A stretch of 64,000 bases of DNA from Streptomyces aurantiacus (GTDB lineage: Bacteria; Actinomycetota; Actinomycetes; Streptomycetales; Streptomycetaceae), in the NCBI RefSeq assembly GCF_027107535.1, contig NZ_CP114283.1, forward strand, positions 1,426,001 through 1,490,000, given 5' to 3'. Positions 41,446-53,877 of the stretch are shown here, one piece after another. The position numbers and the translations under genes were made by a program. Position 1 is the first letter of the stretch. Each line of letters starts with the position of its first letter. The notes beneath the pieces were generated by a model. It ran no database searches and was not told the DNA's origin. It saw only the letters and a program-made list of their open reading frames with translations.

Positions 41446-43314
41446 GTGCCCGCGATCCCTAACAATGTGCCCGAGCCCAGCCGCACCGCCCCGGCTCTGA
41501 TCCGCAACTTCTGCATCATCGCGCACATCGACCACGGCAAGTCCACCCTCGCCGACCGGATGCTCCAGCTGACCGGCGTGGTCGATCAGCGGCAGATGCG
41601 CGCTCAGTACCTCGACCGCATGGACATCGAGCGCGAGCGCGGCATCACGATCAAGTCCCAGGCGGTGCGACTGCCCTGGGCGCCCACCGACGACCCGGGC
41701 AACACCCACGTCCTCAACATGATCGACACCCCCGGGCACGTCGACTTCACGTATGAGGTGTCGCGGTCCCTCGCGGCCTGTGAGGGCACGGTCCTGCTCG
41801 TCGACGCGGCTCAGGGCATCGAGGCCCAGACCCTCGCCAATCTCTACCTGGCGATGGAGAACGAGCTCACCATCGTCCCGGTGCTGAACAAGATCGACCT
41901 GCCGGCCGCCCAGCCCGAGAAGTTCTCCGAGGAGCTCGCCAACCTCATCGGCTGCCAGCCCGAGGACGTGCTCAAGGTCTCGGCGAAGACCGGCATCGGC
42001 GTGGACGCGCTCCTGGACCGGGTCGTCCGTGACGTCCCGGCCCCGGTCGGCGTCAAGGACGCCCCCGCCCGCGCGATGATCTTCGACTCGGTCTACGACT
42101 CGTACCGGGGCGTGGTCACCTACGTCCGTGTGATCGACGGCCAGCTCAACAAGCGCGAGCGCATCAAGATGATGTCGACCGGCGCCACCCACGAGCTGCT
42201 GGAGATCGGCGTCTCGTCCCCCGAGATGACGCCTTCCGACGGCATCGGCGTCGGCGAGGTGGGCTACATCATCACCGGCGTGAAGGACGTCCGTCAGTCC
42301 AAGGTCGGTGACACCATCACCAGCAAGGACAAGGGCGCCACCGAGGCACTCGGCGGGTACAAGGACCCCAAGCCGATGGTCTTCTCCGGCCTCTATCCGC
42401 TGGACGGCTCGGAGTACCCCGACCTTCGCGAGGCGCTGGACAAGCTCCAGCTCAACGACGCCGCCCTGGTCTACGAGCCGGAGACCTCCGCGGCCCTCGG
42501 CTTCGGCTTCCGTGTCGGTTTCCTCGGCCTGTTGCACCTAGACGTCATCCGTGAGCGCCTGGAGCGCGAGTTCAACCTCGAACTCATCGCCACCGCGCCG
42601 AACGTGGTCTACCGCGTGATCATGGAGGACGGGAAGGAGCACACGGTCACCAACCCGAGCGAGTTCCCCGAGGGCAAGATCGACAAGGTCTTCGAGCCGG
42701 TCGTCAGGGCCACGATCCTCGCTCCGAGCGAGTTCATCGGCTCGATCATGGAGCTCTGCCAGACCCGCCGCGGCACCCTCCTGGGCATGGACTACCTCTC
42801 CGAGGACCGTGTCGAGATCCGCTACACGCTTCCCCTCGCCGAGATCGTCTTCGACTTCTTCGACAACCTGAAGTCCAAGACCCGCGGCTACGCCTCCCTG
42901 GACTACGAGCCCACCGGCGAGCAGGACGCCTCGCTGGTGAAGGTGGACATCCTGCTCCACGGCGACCGCGTCGACGCCTTCTCCGCCGTCACGCACAAGG
43001 ACGCGGCCTACGCCTACGGGGTGAGGCTCGTCGCCAAGCTGCGCGAGCTGATCCCGCGCCAGGCCTTCGAGATCCCCATCCAGGCGGCCATCGGCTCCCG
43101 GGTCATCGCCCGCGAGACCATCCGTGCCATCCGCAAGGACGTCCTCGCCAAGTGCTACGGCGGTGACATCTCCCGTAAGCGGAAGCTGCTGGAGAAGCAG
43201 AAGGAGGGCAAGAAGCGGATGAAGATGGTGGGCTCTGTGGAAGTTCCGCAAGAAGCCTTCATCGCCGTGCTGTCCAGCGACGACAGCGGCGGCGCGGCCA
43301 AGGGAAAGAAGTAG
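41446..43314 (+). CDS. lepA: Elongation factor 4 (LepA)
   Basis: Ribosomal GTPase acting during translation stress and initiation. GTG at 41446 ([20 protein letters not shown]) gives 622 aa; an earlier in-frame ATG at 41386 has no support, while AGGA lies just before the GTG. Domains: G domain with [10 protein letters not shown]-loop, DTPGH and NKID; EF-G-like domains II, III and V; and the LepA-specific C-terminal domain ([19 protein letters not shown]). Divergent from rpsT. Confidence 0.97.
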   Translation: MPAIPNNVPEPSRTAPALIRNFCIIAHIDHGKSTLADRMLQLTGVVDQRQMRAQYLDRMDIERERGITIKSQAVRLPWAPTDDPGNTHVLNMIDTPGHVDFTYEVSRSLAACEGTVLLVDAAQGIEAQTLANLYLAMENELTIVPVLNKIDLPAAQPEKFSEELANLIGCQPEDVLKVSAKTGIGVDALLDRVVRDVPAPVGVKDAPARAMIFDSVYDSYRGVVTYVRVIDGQLNKRERIKMMSTGATHELLEIGVSSPEMTPSDGIGVGEVGYIITGVKDVRQSKVGDTITSKDKGATEALGGYKDPKPMVFSGLYPLDGSEYPDLREALDKLQLNDAALVYEPETSAALGFGFRVGFLGLLHLDVIRERLEREFNLELIATAPNVVYRVIMEDGKEHTVTNPSEFPEGKIDKVFEPVVRATILAPSEFIGSIMELCQTRRGTLLGMDYLSEDRVEIRYTLPLAEIVFDFFDNLKSKTRGYASLDYEPTGEQDASLVKVDILLHGDRVDAFSAVTHKDAAYAYGVRLVAKLRELIPRQAFEIPIQAAIGSRVIARETIRAIRKDVLAKCYGGDISRKRKLLEKQKEGKKRMKMVGSVEVPQEAFIAVLSSDDSGGAAKGKK

Positions 43315-43347
43315 CCACCGGCAACCATCGGGCGAGGCCCGAAACCA

Positions 43348-43379
43348 TGGGCCCGTCGTGCTTTCGCGCGGCGGGCCCA
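43348..43379 (+). terminator. Terminator after lepA
   Basis: TGGGCCCGTCG (43348-43358) pairs with CGGCGGGCCCA (43369-43379) with a single G-U pair and a 10-nt loop. Confidence 0.7.
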
Positions 43380-43463
43380 CCGTGTCCACGGACCGCCTCG
43401 TTCCGCCCACGCTCTGTAGGAAGTGACAGGCCGCCGCCTCTTACGCACCGGGCGACCGGGCTT

Positions 43464-43531
43464 TACTCTGATCACCACTCGCTGGTTACTCACGAGTTAA
43501 ACAACGACCGCACTGAGCCAACCGCACTGAG
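43464..43531. promoter_or_regulatory. Promoter and repeat region before the acyl-CoA synthetase
   Basis: TACTCT (43464-43469) is a likely -10 box. Downstream are a near-palindrome ACTCACGAGT within ttactcacgagttaa (43486-43500) and an 11-bp direct repeat ACCGCACTGAG at 43507-43517 and 43521-43531. These could be operator half-sites for a lipid-responsive regulator; none is identifiable. Confidence 0.4.
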
Positions 43532-43566
43532 ACGGCCACACACTGTCGCGGGCCCCGGAGGATGTT

Positions 43567-45453
<1,887 letters not shown>

Positions 45454-45459
45454 CCGTAT

Positions 45460-45478
45460 CCGCGGGGCGCTCCCGCGG
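45460..45478. terminator. Hairpin between convergent genes
   Basis: CCGCGGG (45460-45466) and CCCGCGG (45472-45478), 5-nt loop, between the acyl-CoA ligase and the receiver gene. Confidence 0.55.
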
Positions 45479-45498
45479 CGGCGTGAACGGGGGCGGGG

Positions 45499-46083
45499 TC
45501 ACAGACCTCGCCCCCTCCGCATGTCGCGCAGCTGGTCCTCCATGTGACGTATGTGGTGGCGCAGTTCGAGGGTGTCGTCGAGGCCGTCGGCCGATATGTG
45601 GGTCTCCATCGCGTGCAGACGGTCGGCGAGTTCGTCGAACTGCGCCTGCTCGTGGGCGAGCATCCGCTCCAACTGCCGGTTCTTGCGGTGCAGATCGAGG
45701 AAGACGCTCACCTTGGCGCGCAGCACCCAGGGGTCGAACGGCTTGGTGAGATAGTCGGCGGCTCCGGTGGCGTACCCGCGGAACGCGTACCCGGCGTCGG
45801 AGTCCGTGCCGGTCAGGAAGATGATCGGTACGTCCTTGGTCTGGTCGAGCCGCTTGATGTTCGCGGCGGTTTCGAAACCGTCCATGCCCGGCATCCGGAT
45901 GTCGAGCAGGACGACCGCGAACCGCTGCCGCAGCAGGGCCTTCATCGCCTCCTCGCCGGAACGGGCCCGTACGAGCGGCTCGTTGAGGGACCCCAGGACG
46001 GCCTCCAGCGCGATCAGGTTGTCCTCCATGTCGTCCACGAGGAGGATGCTGGCGCGCTCGTCGGTCGATGCCTCAGTGCTCAT
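45499..46083 (-). CDS. Single-domain response regulator with coiled-coil tail
   Basis: A 194-aa two-component receiver. The phosphoacceptor is D61 (VVLLDIRMPGMDGF), with conserved T91 and K114 (YLTKPFDPW). No DNA-binding output follows; residues 125-190 form a charged coiled coil (LERMLAHEQAQFDELADRL). It probably signals by protein contact. Its start overlaps the 3' end of the poly-HAMP kinase gene by 11 nt, so the two are translationally coupled and likely cognate. Confidence 0.92.
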   Translation of the reverse strand: MSTEASTDERASILLVDDMEDNLIALEAVLGSLNEPLVRARSGEEAMKALLRQRFAVVLLDIRMPGMDGFETAANIKRLDQTKDVPIIFLTGTDSDAGYAFRGYATGAADYLTKPFDPWVLRAKVSVFLDLHRKNRQLERMLAHEQAQFDELADRLHAMETHISADGLDDTLELRHHIRHMEDQLRDMRRGRGL

Positions 46084-49000
46084 GGTGATCGCTTGCCTGC
46101 CTCATTCGTTCGTCGGCGGGAGCCGGCTCCTCCGAGGGGCCGGCCCCCGCGATGACGGATCCGGCGGAATCCTCCCGCTCCGTGCCGTCCGCGCGCCCGG
46201 GGTCCAGGAGTGCGCAGACGACGGTCAGCAGCTGGTCGACGTCCACCGGCTTGGGTACGTAGTCGTTCGCACCGCGCGCGATGGACTTCTCACGGTCGCC
46301 CGGCATCGCCTTGGCGGTGAGGGCGACGATGGGAAGTCCGGTCCAGCGCGGGGTGCGGCGGATGGCGGAGATGGTCTCGTAACCATCCATCTCCGGCATC
46401 ATGATGTCCATCAGGACGAGCTCGACGTCCGGATTGCGCTCCAGGGTCTCGATGCCCTCGCGGCCGTTCTCCGCGTACAGGACGGGCATCCCGACCCGGC
46501 CCAGCACGTGGGTGAGCGCGAAGACGTTACGGATGTCGTCGTCCACGATCAGCACCCGCCGCCCGGGCAGGACCTGGCCCGCACGACCCGACGTCCACGC
46601 CTCCAGTTTGGTGGGCGCGGGCCAGCTGTCGTCCTGGTCGTGGACGGTGAACGGCTCGGTGGACAACTGTCCGGGCACGGACAGGGACCGGTCCTCGGCG
46701 CCCGGTGCGGTCGGCGAGTGCCCGGGGCTGACGACAGGCACGTACAGCGTGAAGGCGGAACCCTGGCCCGGCACGCTCTCGGCGATGATCCGGCCGCCCA
46801 GCAGGCCCGCGATCTCCCGGCTGATGGACAGGCCGAGGCCCGTGCCGCCGTACTTGCGGTTCGTCGTGCCGTCGGCCTGCTGGAACGCCTCGAAGATCAC
46901 CGGGAGCTTCTCCGGGGCGATGCCGATGCCGGTGTCGGAGACCGCGAAGGCGATCACGTCGTCGCCGAGCTCCGGCGTGAACCGGGACCCGGGATCCCTG
47001 ACCCGGTTGACGCGCAGCTCCACCCGGCCCGACGCGGTGAACTTGATCGCGTTGGAGAGCAGGTTGCGCAGGATCTGCTGGAGCCGCTGCTCGTCCGAGT
47101 ACATCTCGCGCGGTACGTCCTCGCCGACCGTCACCTCGAAGGCCAGCCCCCGGTCGATGGTGAGCGGCCGGAACGTGGCGTGCACGTAGTCGAGCAGCTT
47201 GATCAGCGGCAGCTTCTTGGGGCGTACGTCCATCCGGCCGGCCTCGATCTTCGACAGGTCGAGGATGTCGTTGATGAGCTGGAGGAGGTCCGACCCCGAC
47301 CGGTGGATCGTCGACGCGAACTGCACCTCCTGGTCCGACAGATGGCCGTCCGGGTTGTCGGAGAGCAGCCGGGCGAGGATCAGCAGCGAGTTGAGCGGTG
47401 TGCGCAGCTCGTGCGACATGTTCGCCAGGAACTCCGACTTGTACTGCGACGAGGTCGCCAGCAGTGCTGCTTTCTCCTCCAGTTCGGCGTTCGAGCGCTG
47501 CAACTCCGCCTGCTGCGACTGGAGTTCGTCGGAGCGGTCCTGGAGCTGGATGGCCAGCCGCTGGGACTCGCCGAGCAGGGACTCCGTACGGGAGTTGGCG
47601 ATGATGGTGTTGATCGCGACGCCGATGGTGTTCACGAACTGGTCGAAGAACGCCAGGTGGACGTCGGAGAAGCGGGAGAACGAGGCGAGCTCGATCACCC
47701 CGAGCAGCTTGTCCTCGAAAAGGATCGGGATGATGACGACGCTCGCGGGAGCCGCCTCGCCCAGACCGCTGTTGATCTTGATGTAGTCCGGCGGGGCCTC
47801 CTCCACCAGGATCCGCTTCTTCTCGCGCGCGGCCTGCCGTACGAGCCCGTGCACCGGCATGCTGACCGTGTCGACCGTCGCGCTCTGTGCCGAACCGTAC
47901 CCGGCGATGAAGGCGAGTCCCCTGATGGGAAGGGCTGTTTGCAGAGTGGCCTTGTCCATTTCCGGGTCGGCGAGGAAGAAGGCGCCGTACTGCGCGTTCA
48001 CCAGCGGGGTCAGCTCGCGCAGGATCAGGTCCGCGACCTCCATCAGGTCCCGGTGGCCCTGCATGAGGGCCGCGAGGCGGGCGAGGTTCGACTCCAGCCA
48101 GTCCTTGGCGCGGGTGGTCTCGCGGAGGTTGGCCACCATCAGGTTGATGTTGTCCTTGAGCTCGTCGACCTCACCCTGGGTCTCCACCGTGATGGAGCGG
48201 GACATGTCGCCCTGGGCCACCGCGGATGCCACCTCGGCGATCGCGCGGACCTGGGTGGTGAGGTTGGACGCCAGCTCGTTGACGTTCGTCGTCAGGCGCT
48301 TCCAGGTGCCGTACACGCCCTCGACCTGCGCCTGGCCGCCCAGTTGGCCTTCGGAACCCACCTCACGGGCCACCCGGGTGACCTCGGACGAGAAGGACGA
48401 CAGGGTGTCCACCATGGTGTTGATGGTGGTCTTCAACTCCAGGATCTCGCCGCGCGCGTCCACGTCGATCTTCTTCGACAGGTCGCCCTGGGCCACCGCG
48501 GTGGCGACCTGTGCGATGTTGCGGACCTGTGAAGTCAGGTTGTCCGCCATGTAGTTGACGTTGTCGGTGAGATCCCGCCACACCCCGGAGACACCCAGCA
48601 CCTGGGCCCGGCCGCCGAGGCGGCCGTCCGTGCCGACCTCGCGGGCCACCCGTGTCACCTCGTCGGCGAAGGCGCGCAGCTGCTCCACCATGGTGTTGAC
48701 GGTGTCCTTCAGTTCCAGGATCTCGCCGCGCGCGTCGACGGTGATCTTCTTGGAGAGGTTGCCGTTGGCGACGGCCGTCGTCACCTGGGCGATGTTGCGC
48801 ACCTGCGAGGTCAGGTTCAGGGCCATGAAGTTGACGTTGTCGATGAGGTCCTTCCAGACGCCGGAGACGCCGCGGACCTGGGCCTGACCGCCGAGGTTTC
48901 CCTCGGTGCCGACCTCGCGGGCCACGCGGGTGACCTCGTCGGCGAAGGCGGAGAGCTGGTCGACCATGGTGTTGATCGTCGACTTCAGCTCCAGGATCTC

Positions 49001-50251
49001 CCCCTTCGCCTCCACGGTGATCTTCTTGCCGAGGTCGCCCTGGGCCACGGCGGTGGAGACCAGAGCGATGTTGCGGACCTGTGAAGTCAGGTTGTCCGCC
49101 ATGAAGTTGACGTTGTCGGTGAGGTCCTTCCAGACGCCGGAGACGCCGCGGACCTGGGCCCGGCCGCCGAGGTTTCCCTCGGTGCCGACCTCGCGGGCCA
49201 CGCGGGTGACCTCGTCGGCGAAGGCGGAGAGCTGGTCGACCATGGTGTTGATCGTCGACTTCAGCTCCAGGATCTCACCCTGGGCGTCGACGGTGATCTT
49301 CTGGCTCAGGTCGCCGTTCGCGACGGCCGTCGTCACCTGGGCGATGTTGCGGACCTGCGAGGTCAGGTTCGACGCCATGAAGTTGACGTTGTCGGTGAGG
49401 TCCTTCCAGACCCCGGACACGCCACGCACCTGGGCCCGGCCGCCGAGGCGGCCCTCGGTGCCGACCTCGCGGGCCACCCGCGTCACCTCGTCGGCGAAGG
49501 CGGAGAGCTGGTCGACCATCGTGTTCACGGTCAGCTTCAGTTCGAGCAGCTCGCCGGTCGCCTCGACCGTCACCGTGCGGGTCAGGTCGCCGCGCGCCAC
49601 CGCCGTGGTGACCAGGGCGATGTCACGGACCTGGGCGGTCAGCCGGGACGCCATCGTGTTGACCGCCTCGGTCACGTCCCGCCAGCTTCCCGACAGGCCC
49701 GTCACCTTGGCACGGCCGCCGAGGCGGCCCTCCGTGCCGACCTCGCGCGCCACCCGGGTCACCTCGCCCGTGAACAGGGACAGCTGGTCGACCATCTTGT
49801 TGACGGCCCGGCCCAACCGGCGCAGATCACCCCGGAGTTGACGGTTCCCGTCGTGCAGGTCGACCCGCTGCGTCAGGTCGCCGCCCGCCACCGCGTCCAG
49901 AACGCGCGTCGCGTTGGCGGCGGGCGCCACCAGCGCGTCGAGCAGCTGGTTCACGTCGTTGATCCGGGTCGTCCAGTGGCCCTGGCCCGGGCTCGCGGAG
50001 AGCCGCTCGTCCAGCCGGCCGTGGCGCACGATCTCCCGGCGGACCCGCTGGGCCTCCGCGTTGAAGTGCAGACTCCGGTCCAGGATCTGGTTGAACACCG
50101 TGCTCAGCTCGGCCACCATGCCGTGCCCCGTCTCGGGCACCTTGCTGAAGTCACCGTCCCGGGCGGCGGTCATGGCGGCGAGCAGCTGACGCAGATCCGA
50201 TGCCCGGATCCGTCCGTCTCCGGGCACATGCGTAGCACTGTTCTCACTCAT
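46073..50251 (-). CDS. Poly-HAMP hybrid sensor histidine kinase
   Basis: A soluble 1392-aa hybrid kinase; no membrane helix is visible. Order: about eight HAMP-type units (residues about 20-700), six of them near-identical 92-residue repeats ([20 protein letters not shown], REVGTEGx[19 protein letters not shown]); a GAF domain (about 730-885); a coiled coil; HisKA with phosphoacceptor H947 ([13 protein letters not shown]); HATPase ([23 protein letters not shown]); and a C-terminal receiver with D1282 ([16 protein letters not shown]). It resembles group III (Nik1-type) osmosensing kinases. ATG at 50251 ([15 protein letters not shown]) leaves a 103-bp gap to the divergent phosphatase. Confidence 0.93.
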   Translation of the reverse strand: MSENSATHVPGDGRIRASDLRQLLAAMTAARDGDFSKVPETGHGMVAELSTVFNQILDRSLHFNAEAQRVRREIVRHGRLDERLSASPGQGHWTTRINDVNQLLDALVAPAANATRVLDAVAGGDLTQRVDLHDGNRQLRGDLRRLGRAVNKMVDQLSLFTGEVTRVAREVGTEGRLGGRAKVTGLSGSWRDVTEAVNTMASRLTAQVRDIALVTTAVARGDLTRTVTVEATGELLELKLTVNTMVDQLSAFADEVTRVAREVGTEGRLGGRAQVRGVSGVWKDLTDNVNFMASNLTSQVRNIAQVTTAVANGDLSQKITVDAQGEILELKSTINTMVDQLSAFADEVTRVAREVGTEGNLGGRAQVRGVSGVWKDLTDNVNFMADNLTSQVRNIALVSTAVAQGDLGKKITVEAKGEILELKSTINTMVDQLSAFADEVTRVAREVGTEGNLGGQAQVRGVSGVWKDLIDNVNFMALNLTSQVRNIAQVTTAVANGNLSKKITVDARGEILELKDTVNTMVEQLRAFADEVTRVAREVGTDGRLGGRAQVLGVSGVWRDLTDNVNYMADNLTSQVRNIAQVATAVAQGDLSKKIDVDARGEILELKTTINTMVDTLSSFSSEVTRVAREVGSEGQLGGQAQVEGVYGTWKRLTTNVNELASNLTTQVRAIAEVASAVAQGDMSRSITVETQGEVDELKDNINLMVANLRETTRAKDWLESNLARLAALMQGHRDLMEVADLILRELTPLVNAQYGAFFLADPEMDKATLQTALPIRGLAFIAGYGSAQSATVDTVSMPVHGLVRQAAREKKRILVEEAPPDYIKINSGLGEAAPASVVIIPILFEDKLLGVIELASFSRFSDVHLAFFDQFVNTIGVAINTIIANSRTESLLGESQRLAIQLQDRSDELQSQQAELQRSNAELEEKAALLATSSQYKSEFLANMSHELRTPLNSLLILARLLSDNPDGHLSDQEVQFASTIHRSGSDLLQLINDILDLSKIEAGRMDVRPKKLPLIKLLDYVHATFRPLTIDRGLAFEVTVGEDVPREMYSDEQRLQQILRNLLSNAIKFTASGRVELRVNRVRDPGSRFTPELGDDVIAFAVSDTGIGIAPEKLPVIFEAFQQADGTTNRKYGGTGLGLSISREIAGLLGGRIIAESVPGQGSAFTLYVPVVSPGHSPTAPGAEDRSLSVPGQLSTEPFTVHDQDDSWPAPTKLEAWTSGRAGQVLPGRRVLIVDDDIRNVFALTHVLGRVGMPVLYAENGREGIETLERNPDVELVLMDIMMPEMDGYETISAIRRTPRWTGLPIVALTAKAMPGDREKSIARGANDYVPKPVDVDQLLTVVCALLDPGRADGTEREDSAGSVIAGAGPSEEPAPADERMRQASDHHEH
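48090..49920 (-). repeat. 276-bp HAMP-coding tandem repeats
   Basis: The landmark gtgccgacctcgcgggccac recurs every 276 bp (about 48630, 48906, 49182, 49458, 49734). Neighbouring units are almost identical over long stretches, making the array prone to recombination or assembly collapse. Confidence 0.9.
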
Positions 50252-50354
50252 GGTGGCCCACTTCGGTAACTCGGTGCTTATGGGCGCGGCCAGTCTGTCA
50301 CTCTGTCCGCATCGCCTGAGGCGTAATCGTCCGAACTGCTCAGGGAGCCGCACA

Positions 50355-52463
50355 GTGGGCGCCATACCGACGCAACGGGAGTTCCTGCCCCGTGCTCCTG
50401 GAGCCGCGATGCGCCCGCACACGGCGGCGCGCACGTCGTTACCGGGCAATCCTCTCGCGCCGGGCGCGGCCCGCAGGTTCGTCCGCGCCGCGCTCGCGGA
50501 CTGGACCGAACTGGCTCTGCCTGGCGCTGAGTTGCTCACCGATCGGCTCGTCGGTGACGCCATGGTGGTCGTCAGTGAACTCGTGACGAACGCCGTCGTG
50601 CACGCCGGCACGGACGTGGAGCTGCTGTGCCGGCTCGACAACTGCACGGAGGGCTGCCCGGTGGCTGTCCCGGGAGGCACGGCCCCCGCCTCTCCGGGAC
50701 CGGCGGCCGTCCCGGCGGCCCGAACGGCAGCCTCCCGCAACGGAGCAGGCGGCGCGGACGGTACGGGCACCGCGAACGGGAGGGGCACCGCGAACGGGGC
50801 CGGTCCCACACACCCCGCAGGCCCCCGGCACATGCCGGTTTCCGAGGGCGGGCCCGGCGCGGGCGCCCTCGTCATAGAGGTATCCGACCACCACCCCGCA
50901 CGCGTCGTCCGCGACGACGGCGCCGAGCAGCCGCACGACACCGTCGAGTACGGTCGCGGCCTGCGCCTCGTCTCCGCGCTCGCCGACGCCTGGGGCATCA
51001 CCTACCGCACCGGCGTCAAGACGGTGTGGGCGCGGCTGTCCGTCGAGGGGGTCGCGGCCGCCGAGGAGGCGGAGGCCTACGCGGGCGAGCACGCCCTGCG
51101 GCGCGGGCAGCGGGCCTCCGAGATCCTCGCCCCCGCGCCCCGGCGCAGCGTGCAGGACCAGGAGTGGCTCAACCGCGGCGCCCTGTCCTTCCTCGCCGAG
51201 GCCTCCGACCTGCTCGGCGGGCAGCTCGACGAGGACCTGGTCGCCGCGCTCACCGGGCAGCTGCTCGTGCCGCGGCTCGCCGACTGGTGCGCGGTGTGGC
51301 TGGAGGACGAGACGCCGGGCCGCTCCGACGGGGGCGCCGCCGGAGCGCCGCGGCTCGCCCGTGTCTGGCACGGCAGCGAGAACCGCATGGAGGAACTGCG
51401 CCGGTTCCTGGAGAAGGACCCGCCCGAGCTGCCCGAATCGGCGAGCTCCGGGCCCGTACCCGTGCCGTGGCCCGCCGAGGCGCTGGGCGTGGGGGCGGAC
51501 GACGGATCGGCCCTCGCCTACCGGCTGGTCGCGGGCGGCAGACCGCTGGGCACCCTCGTCATCGGGCGGGCGGGCCTGGTCCGCTTCCCCGACGAGATCA
51601 CGGGGCTCGTCGAGGACCTCAGCCGCCGTGTCGCGCTCGCCATCGGAGCGGCCCGGCAGTACGCGCGCCAGGCCACCATCAGCCGCGTACTGCAGCGCGG
51701 GCTGCTGCCCGGCGCGGTCGCCGAGATCCCCGGTGTGCGCAGCGCCCTCGTCTACGAGCCGTGCGACAAGGGCGGACCGAGCGGGGACTTCTACGACCTC
51801 TTCCCCGCCGGTGACGGACGCTGGTGCTTCGCCCTCGGCGACGTACAGGGCAAGGGGCCCGAGGCGGCCGTCGTCATCGGCCTCGCCCGGCCCTGGCTGC
51901 GGCTGCTGGCCCGCGAGGGCTACGAGGTGCCCGAGGTCCTCGACCGGCTCAACCAGCTCCTCCTCGACGACGCCACCGAGACCGCGGACGCGGCGGCCCG
52001 CGCCCTGGTCGCGGCGGGCGGCCGGGGGCTTGCGGGCGAGGGACCGCAGACCCGCTTCCTCTCCCTCCTCTACGGCGAGCTCGTACCCGTCGAGGGCGGC
52101 GGGGTGCTGTGCACGGTGGCCTCCGCGGGGCACCCGCTGCCCCTGCTCCTGGAGCCCTGCGGGAAGGTCGCCGAGATGGCCCAGCCGCAGACGCTCCTCG
52201 GCGTCTTCGAGGACGCCGGCTACCGCTGCGGGACCTTCGAGCTGCGGCGGGGCGACAGCCTCCTCTGCGTCACGGACGGCGTGACGGAGCGGCGCAACGG
52301 ACACCGGCAGTTCGACGACGACGAGGGACTCGCGGCCGCCCTCGCCGGATGCGCGGGCCTGAGCGCCGAGCTGATCGCCGAGCGCATCCGACGGCTGGTC
52401 CACGAGTTCGGCGGGAAGCCGCCCGAGGACGACCTGGCCCTGCTGGTGCTGCAGGCGGAGTAG
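50355..52463 (+). CDS. SpoIIE-type PP2C phosphatase with RsbW-like ATPase and GAF domains
   Basis: A 702-aa signalling protein, GTG at 50355 with GGGAG 7 nt upstream (an earlier ATG at 50280 lacks one). Order: an RsbW-like GHKL ATPase domain (about 35-215, N-box VVVSELVTNAVVHAG, then GRGLRLVSALADAWG), interrupted after residue 97 by a 65-residue Gly/Ala-rich insert; a GAF-like region (about 255-435); and a PP2C/SpoIIE phosphatase (about 455-702: GGPSGDFYDLFP, ALGDVQGKGPEAA, LCVTDGVTERR, PPEDDLALLVL). Such proteins dephosphorylate anti-sigma-factor antagonists. It is divergent from the poly-HAMP kinase, suggesting one stress-signalling locus. Confidence 0.9.
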   Translation: MGAIPTQREFLPRAPGAAMRPHTAARTSLPGNPLAPGAARRFVRAALADWTELALPGAELLTDRLVGDAMVVVSELVTNAVVHAGTDVELLCRLDNCTEGCPVAVPGGTAPASPGPAAVPAARTAASRNGAGGADGTGTANGRGTANGAGPTHPAGPRHMPVSEGGPGAGALVIEVSDHHPARVVRDDGAEQPHDTVEYGRGLRLVSALADAWGITYRTGVKTVWARLSVEGVAAAEEAEAYAGEHALRRGQRASEILAPAPRRSVQDQEWLNRGALSFLAEASDLLGGQLDEDLVAALTGQLLVPRLADWCAVWLEDETPGRSDGGAAGAPRLARVWHGSENRMEELRRFLEKDPPELPESASSGPVPVPWPAEALGVGADDGSALAYRLVAGGRPLGTLVIGRAGLVRFPDEITGLVEDLSRRVALAIGAARQYARQATISRVLQRGLLPGAVAEIPGVRSALVYEPCDKGGPSGDFYDLFPAGDGRWCFALGDVQGKGPEAAVVIGLARPWLRLLAREGYEVPEVLDRLNQLLLDDATETADAAARALVAAGGRGLAGEGPQTRFLSLLYGELVPVEGGGVLCTVASAGHPLPLLLEPCGKVAEMAQPQTLLGVFEDAGYRCGTFELRRGDSLLCVTDGVTERRNGHRQFDDDEGLAAALAGCAGLSAELIAERIRRLVHEFGGKPPEDDLALLVLQAE

Positions 52464-52481
52464 GCACAGCCGTCCGTACGG

Positions 52482-52495
52482 GACAATGGAAGACA
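52482..52495 (+). promoter_or_regulatory. -10 box at leaderless spacing before hemW
   Basis: GACAAT (52482-52487), 7 nt, then ATG at 52495. The gap after the phosphatase stop is only 31 nt. Confidence 0.45.
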
Positions 52496-53727
52496 TGCCT
52501 TCCGCACTTCCCGACGGCGAGCCCGTCCCCGACGACGGGGCGCTGCCCGCGCACGCCCTGGCCGGCGCGGCCGACCGTCCGCTCGGGTTCTACCTCCACG
52601 TCCCGTACTGCGCGACCCGCTGCGGCTACTGCGATTTCAACACGTACACGGCGACGGAGCTGCGGAGCTCGGGGGGCGTGCTGGCCTCCCGCGACAACTA
52701 CGCCTCGATGCTGACCGACGAGGTCCGGCTGGCCCGCAAGACCCTCGGCGACGATCCGCGGCCCGTCCGCACGGTCTTCGTCGGCGGCGGTACACCCACG
52801 CTGCTGGCCGCCGACGATCTCGTACGGATGCTGGGGGCGATCCGGGACGAGTTCGGGCTCGCGGACGACGCGGAGATCACGACCGAGGCGAACCCCGAGT
52901 CCGTGGACCCGGCCTACCTGGCCACCCTGAGGGCCGGCGGCTTCAACCGGATCTCCTTCGGCATGCAGAGCGCGCGGCAGCACGTGCTGAAGGTGCTGGA
53001 CCGCACCCACACCCCCGGCCGGCCCGAGGCCTGCGTCGCCGAGGCCCGCGCGGCAGGCTTCGACCACGTCAACCTCGACCTCATCTACGGCACCCCCGGG
53101 GAGAGCGACGACGACTGGCGGGCCTCGCTCGACGCGGCGATCGGTGCCGGGCCCGACCATGTCTCGGCGTACGCGCTGATCGTCGAGGAGGGCACGCAGC
53201 TCGCGCGCCGCATCCGGCGCGGCGAGGTTCCGATGACGGACGACGACGTCCACGCGGACCGGTACCTGATCGCGGAGGACCGCCTCTCCGCGGCGGGTTT
53301 CTCCTGGTACGAGGTCTCCAACTGGGCCACGTCGCAGAGCGGCCGCTGCCTCCACAACGAGCTGTACTGGCGCGGGGCCGACTGGTGGGGGGCCGGACCC
53401 GGCGCCCACAGCCATGTGGGCGGAGTGCGGTGGTGGAACGTCAAGCATCCGGGGGCGTACGCGGCGGCCCTCGCGGCGGGACGCTCGCCCGGGGCCGGGC
53501 GGGAACTCCTGTCGGACGAGGACCGGCGGGTGGAGCGCATCCTGCTGGAGCTCCGGCTCCGTGAAGGGGCTCCGCTGTCGCTGCTCCACGCGGACGGTCT
53601 CGCGGCTTCGCGGCGGGCGCTGTCCGACGGCCTGCTCCAGCCGGAGCCGTACGCGGCCGGGAGCGCGGTGCTCACCCTGCGGGGGCGGCTGCTCGCGGAC
53701 GCGGTGGTGCGGGACCTGGTGGACTGA
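52495..53727 (+). CDS. hemW: Radical SAM haem chaperone HemW (coproporphyrinogen oxidase-like)
   Basis: A 410-aa HemW/HemN-like protein with the radical SAM motif C39-x3-C43-x2-C46 (PYCATRCGYCDFNTY), GGGTPTLL, and ISFGMQSARQHVLKVLDRTH. It lacks features needed to call it a true oxygen-independent oxidase, and HemW proteins are haem-trafficking factors. ATG 52495 (MPSALPDGEPVPDDG) is preferred over 52486 because of spacing from GACAAT; both are in frame. In actinobacteria it usually precedes hrcA-dnaJ, as here. Confidence 0.94.
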   Translation: MPSALPDGEPVPDDGALPAHALAGAADRPLGFYLHVPYCATRCGYCDFNTYTATELRSSGGVLASRDNYASMLTDEVRLARKTLGDDPRPVRTVFVGGGTPTLLAADDLVRMLGAIRDEFGLADDAEITTEANPESVDPAYLATLRAGGFNRISFGMQSARQHVLKVLDRTHTPGRPEACVAEARAAGFDHVNLDLIYGTPGESDDDWRASLDAAIGAGPDHVSAYALIVEEGTQLARRIRRGEVPMTDDDVHADRYLIAEDRLSAAGFSWYEVSNWATSQSGRCLHNELYWRGADWWGAGPGAHSHVGGVRWWNVKHPGAYAAALAAGRSPGAGRELLSDEDRRVERILLELRLREGAPLSLLHADGLAASRRALSDGLLQPEPYAAGSAVLTLRGRLLADAVVRDLVD

Positions 53728-53770
53728 AGGGCTGCCCCCGCCTCCGCCGCTCCTGCCCTCCCGGACCCTT

Positions 53771-53845
53771 GGGGACTGCACCCCAGTCCCCCTCGTCGGC
53801 CTGAACGGCCTCGTCCGTGAACGCCGGACGGGCTGGATTCAGCCC
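53771..53845. repeat. Hairpins and dispersed Streptomyces repeat after hemW
   Basis: GGGGACTG/CAGTCCCC at 53771-53791 is a plausible hemW terminator. Then cgccggacgggctggattca at about 53822-53841 with GGGCTG/CAGCCC (53830-53845) is, as I recall, a frequent Streptomyces intergenic repeat. No gene lies in this 150-bp convergent gap. Confidence 0.55.
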
Positions 53846-53877
53846 CTCGCGACAGCGTGCCCCGGGGCGGTCACGAA

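Noticed and set aside
45767..48532. A 921-codon plus-strand frame opposite the hybrid kinase
   Set aside because: Mirror of the repetitive kinase gene; no start signal and no recognisable domain.
48090..49920. The regular 276-bp repeats as a CRISPR or other non-coding array
   Set aside because: They are in-frame HAMP-coding units of one protein, with no short repeat/spacer alternation and no cas genes.
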